From: Euonymus europaeus
Taxonomy: Eukaryota; Streptophyta; Magnoliopsida; Celastrales; Celastraceae
Reading direction: 5' to 3'
Assembly: GCA_963580455.1 (NCBI GenBank)
Contig: OY756958.1
Coordinates: 13,280,501-13,344,500, forward strand
DNA length: 64,000 bases
In this document: piece by piece, positions 46,990 through 61,515 of the stretch
How positions within the stretch are numbered: position 1 is the stretch's first letter
Layout: each line of letters begins with the position of its first letter
Made by a program: the position numbers and the translations under genes
Notes under the pieces: generated by a model
Database searches by the model: none
What the model saw: the letters and a program-made list of their open reading frames with translations, nothing else
What the model was told of the DNA's origin: nothing

Positions 46990-49900
46990 TCGAGCAACTT
47001 CGATAGTCCGAAGTTGCTCAACTCACTCTATGGTGGAGCTTTTAAAGGTGTTGTCTATTTGAAATACAAAGTTGGGGTTTTGGCATCGAAATAATCTAGG
47101 AAGCTTATACTCGTAAAATGTGACATAGAAGAACAATAAAAAGTATACAACGAGCAACTATGATGGTTCGAAGTTGCTCAACTCTCTCTATGGAGTAGCT
47201 TTTAACGATTTTGTCGATTTGTCATAGATAGTTGGTGTTTTGGCATCGAAATAATCTAGGAAGCTTAACTCGTAAAATTTTACTTATGAGAACAAGAAAA
47301 AGTTTACACGGAACAAATTGATGGTCCGAAGTTGCTCAACTCCTTCTATGGAGGAGCATTTAACGGTGTTGTCCATTTGAAATAGAAAGTTGGGGTTTTG
47401 GCATCGAAATAATCTAGGAAGCTTATACTCGTAAAATTTGACATAGAAGAACAATAAAAAGTGTACACCGAGGAACTTTGACGGTCCGAAGTTGCTCAAC
47501 TAACTCTATGGAGGAGCACTAAACGGTTTTGTCCATTTGTCATAGAAAGTTGGGGTTTTGGCATCGAAATAATCTAGGAAGCTTATACTCGTAAAATTTG
47601 ACATAGAAGAACAATAAAAAGTGTACACCGAGCAACTTTGATGGTCCGAAGTTGCTCTACTCACTGTATGGAGGAGTTTTTAACAATTTTTTAGATTTGT
47701 CATAAATAGTTGGTGTTTTGGCATCGAAATAATCTAGGAAGCTTAACTCGTAAAATTTTACTTAGGAGAACAAGAAAAAGTTTACACGGAACAACATTGA
47801 TGGTCCGAAGTTGATCAACTCCTTCGATGTAGGAGCTTTTAACGGTGTTGTCCATTTGAAATAGAATGTTGGGGTTTTGGCATCGAAATAATCTAGGAAG
47901 CTTAACTCGTAAAATTTTACTTAGGAGAACAAGAAAAAGTTTACACAGAACAACATTGATTGTCCGAAGTTGCTCAACTCCTTCTGTGGAGGAGCTTTTA
48001 ACGGTGTTGTCCATTTGAAATAGAAAGTTGGGGTTTTGGCATCGAAATAATCTAGGAAGCTTATACTCGTAAAATTTGACATAGAAGAACAATAAAAAGT
48101 GTACACCGAGCAACTTTGATGGTCCGAAGTTGCTCAACTCACTCTATGGAGGAGCATTAAACGGTTTCGTCCATTTGTCATAGAAAGTTGGGGTTTTGGC
48201 TTCGAAATAATCTAAGAAGGTTATACTCGTAAAATTTGACATAGAAAAATAATAAAAAGTGTACACAAAGCAACTTTGATGGTCCGAAGTTGCTCAACTC
48301 ACTCTATGGAGGAACTTTAAAATGTTTTGTCCATTTCTCATAGAAAGTTGTTGTTTTGCCATCAAAACAATCTACAAAGCTTATACTCGTAAAATGTGAC
48401 ATAGAAGAACGAAAAAAGGTGTACACCGAGCAACTTTGATGGTCCGAAGTTGCTCAACTCACTCTGTGCGGGAGCTTTAAACTGTTTTGTGCATTTGTCA
48501 TAGAAAGTTGTAGTTTTGCCGTCAAAATAATCTACAAAGCTTATACTCATTAAATGTGACATAGAAGAACAATAAAAAGTGTACACCGAGCAACTTTGAT
48601 GATCCGAAGTTGTTCAATTCTCTCTATGGAGGAGCTTTTAAAGTTTTTGTCCATTTCTCCTAGAAATTTGGGGTTTTGTCATCGAAAAAATCTAGGAAGC
48701 TTATACTCGTAAAATTTGACATAGAAGAACAATAAAAAGTATACACCGAGCAACTATGATGGTCCGAAGTTGCTCAACTCTCTCAATGGAGTAGCTTTTA
48801 ACGATTTTATCGATTTATCATAGATAGTTGGTGTTTTGGCATCGAAATAATCTAGGAAGCTTAAACTCGTAAAATTTTAATTAGGAGAACAAGAAAAAGT
48901 TTACACGGAACAACATCGATTGTCCGAAGTTGCTCAACTCCTTCTATGGAGGAGCTTTTAACGTTGTTGTTCTTTTGAAATAGAAAGTTGGGGTTTTGAC
49001 ATCGAAATAATCTAGGAAGCATATACTCGTAAAATTTGACATAGAAGAACAATAAAAAGTGTACAAGGAGAAACAATAATGGTCCGAAGTTGCTCAACTC
49101 TCTCTATAGAGGAGCTTTTAACGTTTTTGTCAATTTCTCTTAGAAAGTTGTTGTTTTGGCATCGAAATAATCTTAGAAGCTTATATTCGTAATACTTGAC
49201 ATAGAAGAACAATAAAAAGTGTACACCAAGCAACTTCGATAGTCCGAAGTTGCTCAACTCACTCTATGGAGGAGCTTTAAACTGTTTTGTCCATTTTTCA
49301 TAGAAAGTTGTTGTTTTGCCATCAAAATAATCTACGAAGCTTATACTCGTAAAATTTGACATAGAAGAACAATAAAAAGTGGACACCGAGCAACTATGAT
49401 GGTCTGAAGTTGCTCAACTCTCTCTATGGAGTAGCTTTTAACGATTTTGTCGATTTGTCATAGATAGTTGGTGTTTTGGCATCGAAATAATCTAGGAAGC
49501 TTATACTCGTAAAATTTGACATAGAAGAACAATAAAAAGTGTACATCGAGCAACTTCGATAGTCCGAAGTTGCTCAACTCACTCTATGGAGGAGCTTTTA
49601 AAGGTGTTGTCTATTTGAAATAGAAAGTTGGGGTTTTGGCATCGAAATAATCTAGGAAGCTTATACTCGTAAAATGTGACATAGAAGAACAATAAAAAGT
49701 ATACAACGAGCAACTATGATGGTTCGAAGTTGCTCAACTCTCTCTATGGAGTAGCTTTTAACGATTTTGTCGATTTGTCATAGATAGTTGGTGTTTTGGC
49801 ATCGAAATAATCTAGGAAGCTTAACTCGTAAAATTTTACTTATGAGAACAAGAAAAAGAATACACGGAACAAATTGATGGTCCGAAGTTGCTCAACTCCT

Positions 49901-52900
49901 TCTATGGAGGAGCATTTAACGGTGTTGTCCATTTGAAATAGAAGTTGGGGTTTTGGCATCGAAATAATCTAGGAAGCTTATACTCGTAAAATTTGACATA
50001 GAAGAACAATAAAAAGTGTACACCGAGGAACATTGACGGTCCGAAGTTGCTCAACTAACTCTATGGAGGAGCACTAAACGGTTTTGTCCATTTGTCATAG
50101 AAAGTTGGGGTTTTGGCATCGAAATAATCTAGGAAGCTTATACTCGTAAAATTTGACATAGAAGAACAATAAAAAGTGTACACCGAGCAACTTTGATGGT
50201 CCGAAGTTGCTCTACTCACTGTATGGAGGAGTTTTTAACAATTTTTTAGATTTGTCATAAATAGTTGGTGTTTTGGCATCGAAATAATCTAGGAAGCTTA
50301 ACTCGTAAAATTTTACTTAGGAGAACAAGAAAAAGTTTACACGGAACAACATTGATGGTCCGAAGTTGATCAACTCCTTCGATGTAGGAGCTTTTAACGG
50401 TGTTGTCCATTTGAAATAGAATGTTGGGGTTTTGGCATCGAAATAATCTAGGAAGCTTAACTCGTAAAATTTTACTTAGGAGAACAAGAAAAAGTTTACA
50501 CGGAACAACATTGATTGTCCGAAGTTGCTCAACTCCTTCTGTGGAGGAGCTTTTAACGGTGTTGTCCATTTGAAATAGAAAGTTGGGGTTTTGGCATCGA
50601 AATAATCTAGGAAGCTTATACTCGTAAAATTTGACATAGAAGAACAATAAAAAGTGTACACCGAGCAACTTTGATGGTCCGAAGTTGCTCAACTCACTCT
50701 ATGGAGGAGCATTAAACGGTTTCGTCCATTTGTCATAGAAAGTTGGGGTTTTGGCTTCGAAATAATCTAAGAAGGTTATACTCGTAAAATTTGACATAGA
50801 AAAATAATAAAAAGTGTACACAAAGCAACTTTGATGGTCCGAAGTTGCTCAACTCACTCTATGGAGGAACTTTAAAATGTTTTGTCCATTTCTCATAGAA
50901 AGTTGTTGTTTTGCCATCAAAACAATCTACAAAGCTTATACTCGTAAAATGTGACATAGAAGAACGAAAAAAGGTGTACACCGAGCAACTTTGATGGTCC
51001 GAAGTTGCTCAACTCACTCTGTGCGGGAGCTTTAAACTGTTTTGTGCATTTGTCATAGAAAGTTGTAGTTTTGCCGTCAAAATAATCTACAAAGCTTATA
51101 CTCATTAAATGTGACATAGAAGAACAATAAAAAGTGTACACCGAGCAACTTTGATGATCCGAAGTTGTTCAATTCTCTCTATGGAGGAGCTTTTAAAGTT
51201 TTTGTCCATTTCTCCTAGAAATTTGGGGTTTTGTCATCGAAAAAATCTAGGAAGCTTATACTCGTAAAATTTGACATAGAAGAACAATAAAAAGTATACA
51301 CCGAGCAACTATGATGGTCCGAAGTTGCTCAACTCTCTCAATGGAGTAGCTTTTAACGATTTTATCGATTTATCATAGATAGTTGGTGTTTTGGCATCGA
51401 AATAATCTAGGAAGCTTAAACTCGTAAAATTTTAATTAGGAGAACAAGAAAAAGTTTACACGGAACAACATCGATTGTCCGAAGTTGCTCAACTCCTTCT
51501 ATGGAGGAGCTTTTAACGTTGTTGTTCTTTTGAAATAGAAAGTTGGGGTTTTGACATCGAAATAATCTAGGAAGCATATACTCGTAAAATTTGACATAGA
51601 AGAACAATAAAAAGTGTACAAGGAGAAACAATAATGGTCCGAAGTTGCTCAACTCTCTCTATAGAGGAGCTTTTAACGTTTTTGTCAATTTCTCTTAGAA
51701 AGTTGTTGTTTTGGCATCGAAATAATCTTAGAAGCTTATATTCGTAATACTTGACATAGAAGAACAATAAAAAGTGTACACCAAGCAACTTCGATAGTCC
51801 GAAGTTGCTCAACTCACTCTATGGAGGAGCTTTAAACTGTTTTGTCCATTTTTCATAGAAAGTTGTTGTTTTGCCATCAAAATAATCTACGAAGCTTATA
51901 CTCGTAAAATTTGACATAGAAGAACAATAAAAAGTGGACACCGAGCAACTATGATGGTCTGAAGTTGCTCAACTCTCTCTATGGAGTAGCTTTTAACGAT
52001 TTTGTCGATTTGTCATAGATAGTTGGTGTTTTGGCATCGAAATAATCTAGGAAGCCTATACTCGTAAAATTTGACATAGAAGAACAATAAAAAGTGTACA
52101 TCGAGCAACTTCGATAGTCCGAAGTTGCTCAACTCACTCTATGGAGGAGCTTTTAAAGGTGTTGTCTATTTGAAATAGAAAGTTGGGGTTTTGGCATCGA
52201 AATAATCTAGGAAGCTTATACTCGTAAAATGTGACATAGAAGAACAATAAAAAGTATACAACGAGCAACTATGATGGTTCGAAGTTGCTCAACTCTCTCT
52301 ATGGAGTAGCTTTTAACGATTTTGTCGATTTGTCATAGATAGTTGGTGTTTTGGCATCGAAATAATCTAGGAAGCTTAACTCGTAAAATTTTACTTATGA
52401 GAACAAGAAAAAGAATACACGGAACAAATTGATGGTCCGAAGTTGCTCAACTCCTTCTATGGAGGAGCATTTAACGGTGTTGTCCATTTGAAATAGAAGT
52501 TGGGGTTTTGGCATCGAAATAATCTAGGAAGCTTATACTCGTAAAATTTGACATAGAAGAACAATAAAAAGTGTACACCGAGGAACTTTGACGGTCCGAA
52601 GTTGCTCAACTAACTCTATGGAGGAGCACTAAACGGTTTTGTCCATTTGTCATAGAAAGTTGGGGTTTTGGCATCGAAATAATCTAGGAAGCTTATACTC
52701 GTAAAATTTGACATAGAAGAACAATAAAAAGTGTACACCGAGCAACTTTGATGGTCCGAAGTTGCTCTACTCACTGTATGGAGGAGTTTTTAACAATTTT
52801 TTAGATTTGTCATAAATAGTTGGTGTTTTGGCATCGAAATAATCTAGGAAGCTTAACTCGTAAAATTTTACTTAGGAGAACAAGAAAAAGTTTACACGGA

Positions 52901-55900
52901 ACAACATTGATGGTCCGAAGTTGATCAACTCCTTCGATGTAGGAGCTTTTAACGGTGTTGTCCATTTGAAATAGAATGTTGGGGTTTTGGCATCGAAATA
53001 ATCTAGGAAGCTTAACTCGTAAAATTTTACTTAGGAGAACAAGAAAAAGTTTACACGGAACAACATTGATTGTCCGAAGTTGCTCAACTCCTTCTGTGGA
53101 GGAGCTTTTAACGGTGTTGTCCATTTGAAATAGAAAGTTGGGGTTTTGGCATCGAAATAATCTAGGAAGCTTATACTCGTAAAAGTTGACATAGAAGAAC
53201 AATAAAAAGTGTACACCGAGCAACTTTGATGGTCCGAAGTTGCTCAACTCACTCTATGGAGGAGCATTAAACGGTTTCGTCCATTTGTCATAGAAAGTTG
53301 GGGTTTTGGCTTCGAAATAATCTAAGAAGGTTATACTCGTAAAATTTGACATAGAAAAATAATAAAAAGTGTACACAAAGCAACTTTGATGGTCCGAAGT
53401 TGCTCAACTCACTCTATGGAGGAACTTTAAAATGTTTTGTCCATTTCTCATAGAAAGTTGTTGTTTTGCCATCAAAACAATCTACAAAGCTTATACTCGT
53501 AAAATGTGACATAGAAGAACGAAAAAAGGTGTACACCGAGCAACTTTGATGGTCCGAAGTTGCTCAACTCACTCTGTGCGGGAGCTTTAAACTGTTTTGT
53601 GCATTTGTCATAGAAAGTTGTTGTTTTGCCGTCAAAATAATCTACAAAGCTTAAACTCATTAAATGTGACATAGAAGAACAATAAAAAGTGTACACCGAG
53701 CAACTTTGATGATCCGAAGTTGTTCAATTCTCTCTATGGAGGAGCTTTTAAAGTTTTTGTCCATTTCTCCTAGAAATTTGGGGTTTTGTCATCGAAAAAA
53801 TCTAGGAAGCTTATACTCGTAAAATTTGACATAGAAGAACAATAAAAAGTATACACCGAGCAACTATGATGGTCCGAAGTTGCTCAACTCTCTCAATGGA
53901 GTAGCTTTTAACGATTTTATCGATTTATCATAGATAGTTGGTGTTTTGGCATCGAAATAATCTAGGAAGATTAAACTCGTAAAATTTTACTTAGGAGAAC
54001 AAGAAAAAGTTTACACGGAACAACATCGATAGTCCGAAGTTGCTCAACTCCTTCTATGGAGGAGCATTTAACGTTGTTGTTCTTTTGAAATAGAAAGTTG
54101 GGGTTTTGACATCGAAATAATCTAGGAAGCATATACTCGTAAAATTTGACATAGAAGAACAATAAAAAGTGTACAACGAGAAACATTAATGGTCCGAAGT
54201 TGCTCAACTCTCTCTATAGAGGAGCTTTTAACGTTTTTGTCAATTTCTCTTAGAAAGTTGTTGTTTTGGAATCGAAATAATCTTAGAAGCTTATATTCGT
54301 AATACTTGACATAGAAGAACAATAAAAAGTGTACACCGAGCAACTTCGATAGTCCGAAGTTGCTCAACTCACTCTATGGAGGAGCTTTAAACTGTTTTGT
54401 CCATTTGTCATAGAAAGTTGTTGTTTTGCCATCAAAATAATCTACGAAGCTTATACTCGTAAAATTTGACATAGAAGAACAATAAAAAGTGGACACCGAG
54501 CAACTATGATGGTCCGAAGTTGCTCAACTCTCTCTATGGAGTAGCTTTTAACGATTTTGTCGATTTGTCATAGATAGTTGGTGTTTTGGCATCGAAATAA
54601 TCTAGGAAGCTTATACTCGTAAAATTTGACATAGAAGAACAATAAAAAGTGTACACCGAGCAACTTTGATAATCCGAAGTTGCTCAACTCACTCTATGGA
54701 GGAGCATTAAACAGTTTCGTCCATTTGTCATAGAAAGTTGGGATTTTACATCGAAATAATGTAGGTAGCTTATACTCGTAAAATTTGACATAGAAGAACA
54801 ATAAAAAGTGTACACCGAGCAACTTTGATGGTCCGAAGTTGCTCAACTCACTCTATGGAGGAGCTTTAAACTGTTTTGTCCATTTGTCATAGAAAGTTCT
54901 TGTTTTGCCATCAAAACAATCTACAAAGCTTATACTCGTAAAACTTAACATAGGAGAACAGGAAAACGTTTACACGGAACAACATTGATGGTCCGAAGTT
55001 GCTCAACTCCTTCTATGGACGAGCTTTTAACCGTGTTGTCCATTTGAAATAGAAAGTTGGGGTTTGTCATCGAAATAATCTAGGAAGCTTATACTCGTAA
55101 AATTTGACATAGAAGAACAATAAAAAGTGTACACCGAGGAACTTTGACGGTCCGAAGTTGCTCAACTAACTCTATGGAAGAGCACTAAACGGTTTCGTCC
55201 ATTTGTCATAGAAAGTTGGGGTTTTGGCATCGAAATAATCTAGGAAGCTTATACTCGTAAAATTTGACATAGAAGAACAATAAAAAGTGTACACCGAGAA
55301 ACTTTGATGGTCCGAAGTTGCTCTACTCACTCTATGGAGGAGTTTTTAACGATTTTTTTGATTTGTCATAAATAGTTGGTGTTTTGGCATCGAAATAATC
55401 TAGGAAGCTTAACTCGTAAAATTTTACTTAGGAGAACAAGAAAAGGTTTACACGGAACAACATTGATGGTCCGAAGTTGATCAACTCCTTCGATGTAGGA
55501 GCTTTTAACGGTGTTGTCCATTTGAAATAGAATGTTGGGGTTTTGGCATCGAAATAATCTAGGAAGCTTAACTCGTAAAATTTTACTTAGGAGAACAAGA
55601 AAAAGTTTACACGGAACAACATTGATTGTCCGAAGTTGCTCAACTCCTTCTGTGGAGGAGCTTTTAACGGTGTTGTCCATTTGAAATAGAAAGTTGGGGT
55701 TTTGGCATCGAAATAATCTAGGAAGCTTATACTCGTAAAATTTGACATAGAAGAACAATAAAAAGTGTACACCGAGCAACTTTGATGGTCCGAAGTTGCT
55801 CAACTCACTCTATGGAGGAGCATTAAACGGTTTCGTCCATTTGTCATAGAAAGTTGGGGTTTTGGCTTCGAAATAATCTAAGAAGGTTATACTCGTAAAA

Positions 55901-57210
55901 TTTGACATAGAAGAATAATAAAAAGTGTACACCAAGCAACTTTGATGGTCCGAAGTTGCTCAACTCACTCTATGGAGGAACTTTAAAATGTTTTGTCCAT
56001 TTCTCATAGAAAGTTGTTGTTTTGCCATCAAAACAATCTACAAAGCTTATACTCGTAAAATGTGACATAGAAGAACGAAAAAGGTGTACATCGAGCAACT
56101 TTGATGGTCCGAAGTTGCTCAACTCACTCTGTGCGGGAGCTTTAAACTGTTTTGTGCATTTGTCATAGAAAGTTGTTGTTTTGCCGTCAAAATAATCTAC
56201 AAAGCTTATACTCATTAAATGTGACATAGAAGAACAATAAAAAGTGTACACCGAGCAACTTTGATGATCCGAAGTTGTTCAATTCTCTCTATGGAGGAGC
56301 TTTTAAAGTTTTTGTCCATTTCTCCTAGAAATTTGGGGTTTTGTCATTGAAAAAATCTAGGAAGCTTATACTCGTAAAATTTGACATAGAAGAACAATAA
56401 AAAGTATACACCGAGCAACTATGATGGTCCGAAGTTGCTCAACTCTCTCAATGGAGTAGCTTTTAACGATTTTATCGATTTATCATAGATAGTAGGTGTT
56501 TTGGCATCGAAATAATCTAGGAAGCTTAAACTCGTAAAATTTTACTTAGGAGAACAAGAAAAAGTTTACATAGAACAACATCGATAGTCCGAAGTTGCTC
56601 AACTCCTTCTATGGAGGAGCTTTTAACGTTGTTGTTCTTTTGAAATAGAAAGTTGGGGTTTTGACATCGAAATAATCTAGGAAGCATATACTCGTAAAAT
56701 TTGACATAGAAGAACAATAAAAAGTGTACAACGAGAAACATTAATGGTCCGAAGTTGCTCAACTCTCTCTATAGAGGAGCTTTTAACGTTTTTGTCAATT
56801 TCTCTTAGAAAGTTGTTGTTTTGGCATCGAAATAATCTTAGAAGCTTATATTCGTAATACTTGACATAGAAGAACAATAAAAAGTGTACACCGAGCAACT
56901 TCGATAGTCCGAAGTTGCTCAACTCACTCTATGGAGGAGCTTTAAACTGTTTTGTCCATTTGTCATAGAAAGTTGTTGTTTTGCCATCAAAATAATCTAC
57001 GAAGCTTATACTCGTAAAATTTGACATAGAAGAACAATAAAAAGTGGACACCGAGCAACTATGATGGTCCGAAGTTGCTCAACTCTCTCTATGGAGTAAC
57101 TTTTAACGATTTTGTCGATTTGTCATAGATAGTTGGTGTTTTGCAATCGAAATAATCTAGGAAGCTTATACTCGTAAAATTTGACATAGAAGAACAATAA
57201 AAAGTGTACA
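46990..57210 (+). repeat. 2,555-bp (16-monomer) HOR, four copies
   Basis: Copies start near 46,991, 49,547, 52,102 and 54,657. Equivalent 145-codon frames lie at 47,700, 50,255, 52,810 and 55,366 (steps 2,555, 2,555 and 2,556). Copies 2 and 3 differ at only a handful of sites. Copy 1 differs at, for example, 'agtttacacgg' versus 'agaatacacgg' near 47,300. In copy 4 the first 400 bp or so are exchanged for other monomers ('gggattttacatcgaaataatg') although unit length is kept, and that variant recurs at 57,210-57,560 as a partial fifth copy. Confidence 0.93.
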
Positions 57211-58259
57211 CCGAGCAACTTCGATAGTCCGAAGTTGCTCAACTCACTCTATGGAGGAGCATTAAACAGTTTCGTCCATTTGTCATAGAAAGTTGGGATT
57301 TTACATCGAAATAATGTAGGAAGCTTATACTCGTAAAATTTGACATAGAAGAACAATAAAAAGTGTACACCGAGCAACTTTGATGGTCCGAAGTTGCTCA
57401 ACTCACTCTATGGAGGAGCTTTAAACTGTTTTGTCCATTTGTCATAGAAAGTTCTTGTTTTGCCATCAAAACAATCTACAAAGCTTATACTCGTAAAATT
57501 TAACATAGGAGAACAGGAAAAAGTTTACACGGAACAACATTGATGGTCCGAAGTTGCTCAACTCCTTCTATGGAGGAGCTTTTAACCGTGTTTTTCATTT
57601 GAAATAGAAAGTTGGGGTTTTGGCATCGAAATAATCTAGGAAGCTTATACTCGTAAAATTTGACATAGAAGAACAATAAAAAGTGTATACCGAGCATTTT
57701 TGATGGTCCGAAGTTGCTCAACTCACTCTATGGAGGAGCATTAAACGGTTTCGTCCATTTGTCATAGAAAGTTGGGGTTTTGGCATCAAAATAATCTAGG
57801 AAGCTTATACTCGTAAAATTTGACATAGAAGAACAATAAAAAGTGTATACCGAGCAACTTTGATGGTCCGAAGTTGCTCAACTCACTCTATGGAGGAGCA
57901 TTAAACGGTTTCGTCCATTTGTCATAGAAAGTTGGGGTTTTGGCATCGAAATAATCTAGAAAGCTTATACTCGTAAAATTTGATATAGAAGAATATAAAA
58001 AGTGTACACCTAGCAACTATGGTGGTCCGAAGTTCTCAACTCTCTCTATGGAGGAGCTTTAAACTGTTTTGTCCATTTGTCATAGAAAGTTGTTGTTTTG
58101 CCATCAAAATAATCTACGAAGCCTATACTCGTAAAATTTGACATAGAAGAACAATAAAAAGTGTACACCGAGCAACTATGATGGTCCGAAGTTGCTCAAC
58201 TCTCTCTATGGAGTAGCTTTTAACGATTTTGTCGATTTGTCATAGATAGTTGGTGTTTT

Positions 58260-61200
58260 GGCATCGAAATTATCTAGGAAGTTTATACTCGTAAAATTTG
58301 ACATAGAAGAACAATAAAAAGTGTACACCGAGCAACTTTGATAGTCCGAAGTTGCTCAACTCACTCTGTGGAGGAGCATTAAACAGTTTCGTCCATTTGT
58401 CATAGAAAGTTGGGGTTTTGCATCGAAATAATAGAGGAAGCTTATACTCGTAAAATTTGACATAGAAGAACAATAAAAAGTGTACACCGAGCAACTTTGA
58501 TGGTCCGAAGTTGCTCAACTCACTCTATGGAAGAGCTTTAAACTGTTTTGTCCATTTGTCATAGAAAGTTCTTGTTTTGCCATCAAAACAATCTACAAAG
58601 CTTATACTCGTAAAATTTGAGATAGGAGAACAAGAAAAACTTTACACGGAACAACATTGATGGTCCGAAGTTGCTCAACTCCTTCTATGGAGGAGCTTTT
58701 AACCGTGTTGTCCATTTGAAATAGAAAGTTGGGGTTTTGGCATCGAAATAATCTAGGAAGCTTATATTCGTAAAATTTGACATAGAAGAACAATAAAAAG
58801 TGTATACCGAGCAACTTTGATGGTCCGAAGTTGCTCAACTCACTCTATGGAGGAGCATTAAACGGTTTCATCCATTTGTCATAGAAAGTTGGGGTTTTGG
58901 CAGCGAAATAATCTCGGAAGCTTATACTCGTAAAATTTGACATAGAAGAACAATAAAAAGTGTACACCGAGCAACTTTGATGGTCCGAAGTTGGTCAACT
59001 CACTCTATGGAAGAGCTTTAAACTGTTTTGTCCATTTGTCATAGAAAATTCTTGTTTTGCCATCAAAACAATCTACAAAGCTTATACTCGTAAAATTTGA
59101 GATAGGAGAACAAGAAAAACTTTACACGGAACAACATTGATGGTCCAAAGTTGTCCAACTCCTTCTATGGAGGAGCTTTTAACGGTGTTGTCGATTTGAA
59201 ATAGAAAGTTGGGGTTTTGGCATCGAAATAATCTAGGAAGCTTATACTCGTAAAATTTGACATAGAAGAACAATAAAAAGTGTACACCGAGCAACTTTGA
59301 TAGTCCGAAGTTGCTCAACTCACTCTATGGAGGAGCATTAAATAGTTTCGTCCATTTGTCATAGAAAGTTGGGGTTTTGCATCGAAATAATAGAGGAAGC
59401 GTATACTCGTAAAATTTGACATAGAAGAACAATAAAAAGTGTACACCGAGCGACTTTGATGGTCCGAAGTTGCTCAACTCACTCCATGGAGGAGCTTCAA
59501 ACTGTTTTGTCCATTTGTCACAGAAAGTTGTTGTTTTGCCATCAAAACAATCTACAAAGCTTATACTCGTAAAATGTGGCATAGAAGAAAAAAAAAAGGT
59601 GTGCACCGAGCAACGTTGATGGTCCGAAGTTGCTCAACTCACTCTGTGCGGGAGCTTTAAACTGTTTTGTGCATTTGTCATAGAAAGTTGTTGTTTTGCC
59701 GTCAAAATAATCTACAAAGCTTATACTCATAAAATGTGATATAGAAGAACAATAAAAAGTGTACACCGAGCAACTTTGATGATCCGAAGTTGCTCAAATC
59801 TCTCTATGGAGGAGCTTTAAAAGTTTTTGTCCATTTCTCCTAGAAATTTGGGGTTTTGTCATCGAAAAAATCTAGGAAGCTTATACTCGCAAAATTTGAC
59901 ATAGAAGAACAATAAAAAGTGTAGACCGAGCAACTTTGATAGTCCGAAGTTGCTCAACTCACTCTGTGGAGGAGCATTAAACAGTTTCGTCCATTTGTCA
60001 TAGAAAGTTGGGGTTTTGCATCGAAATAATAGAGGAAGCTTATACTCGTAAAATTTGACATAGAAGAACAATAAAAAGTGTACACCGAGCAACTTTGATG
60101 GTCCGAAGTTGCTCAACTCACTCTATGGAAGAGCTTTAAACTGTTTTGTCCATTTGTCATAGAAAGTTCTTGTTTTGCCATCAAAACAATCTACAAAGCT
60201 TATACTCGTAAAATTTGAGATAGGAGAACAAGAAAAACTTTACACGGAACAACATTGATGGTCCGAAGTTGCTCAACTCCTTCTATGGAGGAGCTTTTAA
60301 CCGTGTTGTCCATTTGAAATAGAAAGTTGGGGTTTTGGCATCGAAATAATCTAGGAAGCTTATATTCGTAAAATTTGACATAGAAGAACAATAAAAAGTG
60401 TATACCGAGCAACTTTGATGGTCCGAAGTTGCTCAACTCACTCTATGGAGGAGCATTAAACGGTTTCATCCATTTGTCATAGAAAGTTGGGGTTTTGGCA
60501 GCGAAATAATCTCGGAAGCTTATACTCGTAAAATTTGACATAGAAGAACAATAAAAAGTGTACACCGAGCAACTTTGATGGTCCGAAGTTGCTCAACTCA
60601 CTCTATGGAAGAGCTTTAAACTGTTTTGTCCATTTGTCATAGAAAATTCTTGTTTTGCCATCAAAATAATCTACAAAGCTTATACTCGTAAAATTTGAGA
60701 TAGGAGAACAAGAAAAACTTTACACGGAACAACATTGATGGTCCAAAGTTGTCCAACTCCTTCTATGGAGGAGCTTTTAACGGTGTTGTCGATTTGAAAT
60801 AGAAAGTTGGGGTTTTGGCATCGAAATAATCTAGGAAGCTTATACTCGTAAAATTTGACATAGAAGAACAATAAAAAGTGTACACCGAGCAACTTTGATA
60901 GTCCGAAGTTGCTCAACTCACTCTATGGAGGAGCATTAAATAGTTTCGTCCATTTGTCATAGAAAGTTGGGGTTTTGCATCGAAATAATAGAGGAAGCGT
61001 ATACTCGTAAAATTTGACATAGAAGAACAATAAAAAGTGTACACCGAGCGACTTTGATGGTCCGAAGTTGCTCAACTCACTCCATGGAGGAGCTTCAAAC
61101 TGTTTTGTCCATTTGTCACAGAAAGTTGTTGTTTTGCCATCAAAACAATCTACAAAGCTTATACTCGTAAAATGTGGCATAGAAGAAAAAAAAAAGGTGT

Positions 61201-61515
61201 GCACCGAGCAACGTTGATGGTCCGAAGTTGCTCAACTCACTCTGTGCGGGAGCTTTAAACTGTTTTGTGCATTTGTCATAGAAAGTTGTTGTTTTGCCGT
61301 CAAAATAATCTACAAAGCTTATACTCATAAAATGTGATATAGAAGAACAATAAAAAGTGTACACCGAGCAACTTTGATGATCCGAAGTTGCTCAAATCTC
61401 TCTATGGAGGAGCTTTAAAAGTTTTTGTCCATTTCTCCTAGAAATTTGGGGTTTTGTCATCGAAAAAATCTAGGAAGCTTATACTCGCAAAATTTGACAT
61501 AGAAGAACAATAAAA
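58260..61515 (+). repeat. 1,598-bp (10-monomer) HOR, two copies
   Basis: Equivalent points 58,602/60,200, 59,082/60,680, 59,325/60,923 and 59,542/61,140 are all 1,598 bp apart, with near identity. Private markers are 'ttttgcatcgaaataatagagg' (1 bp short) and 'gaagaaaaaaaaaaggtgtgcacc'. Copy 2 overlaps the 1,437-bp unit. Confidence 0.92.
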
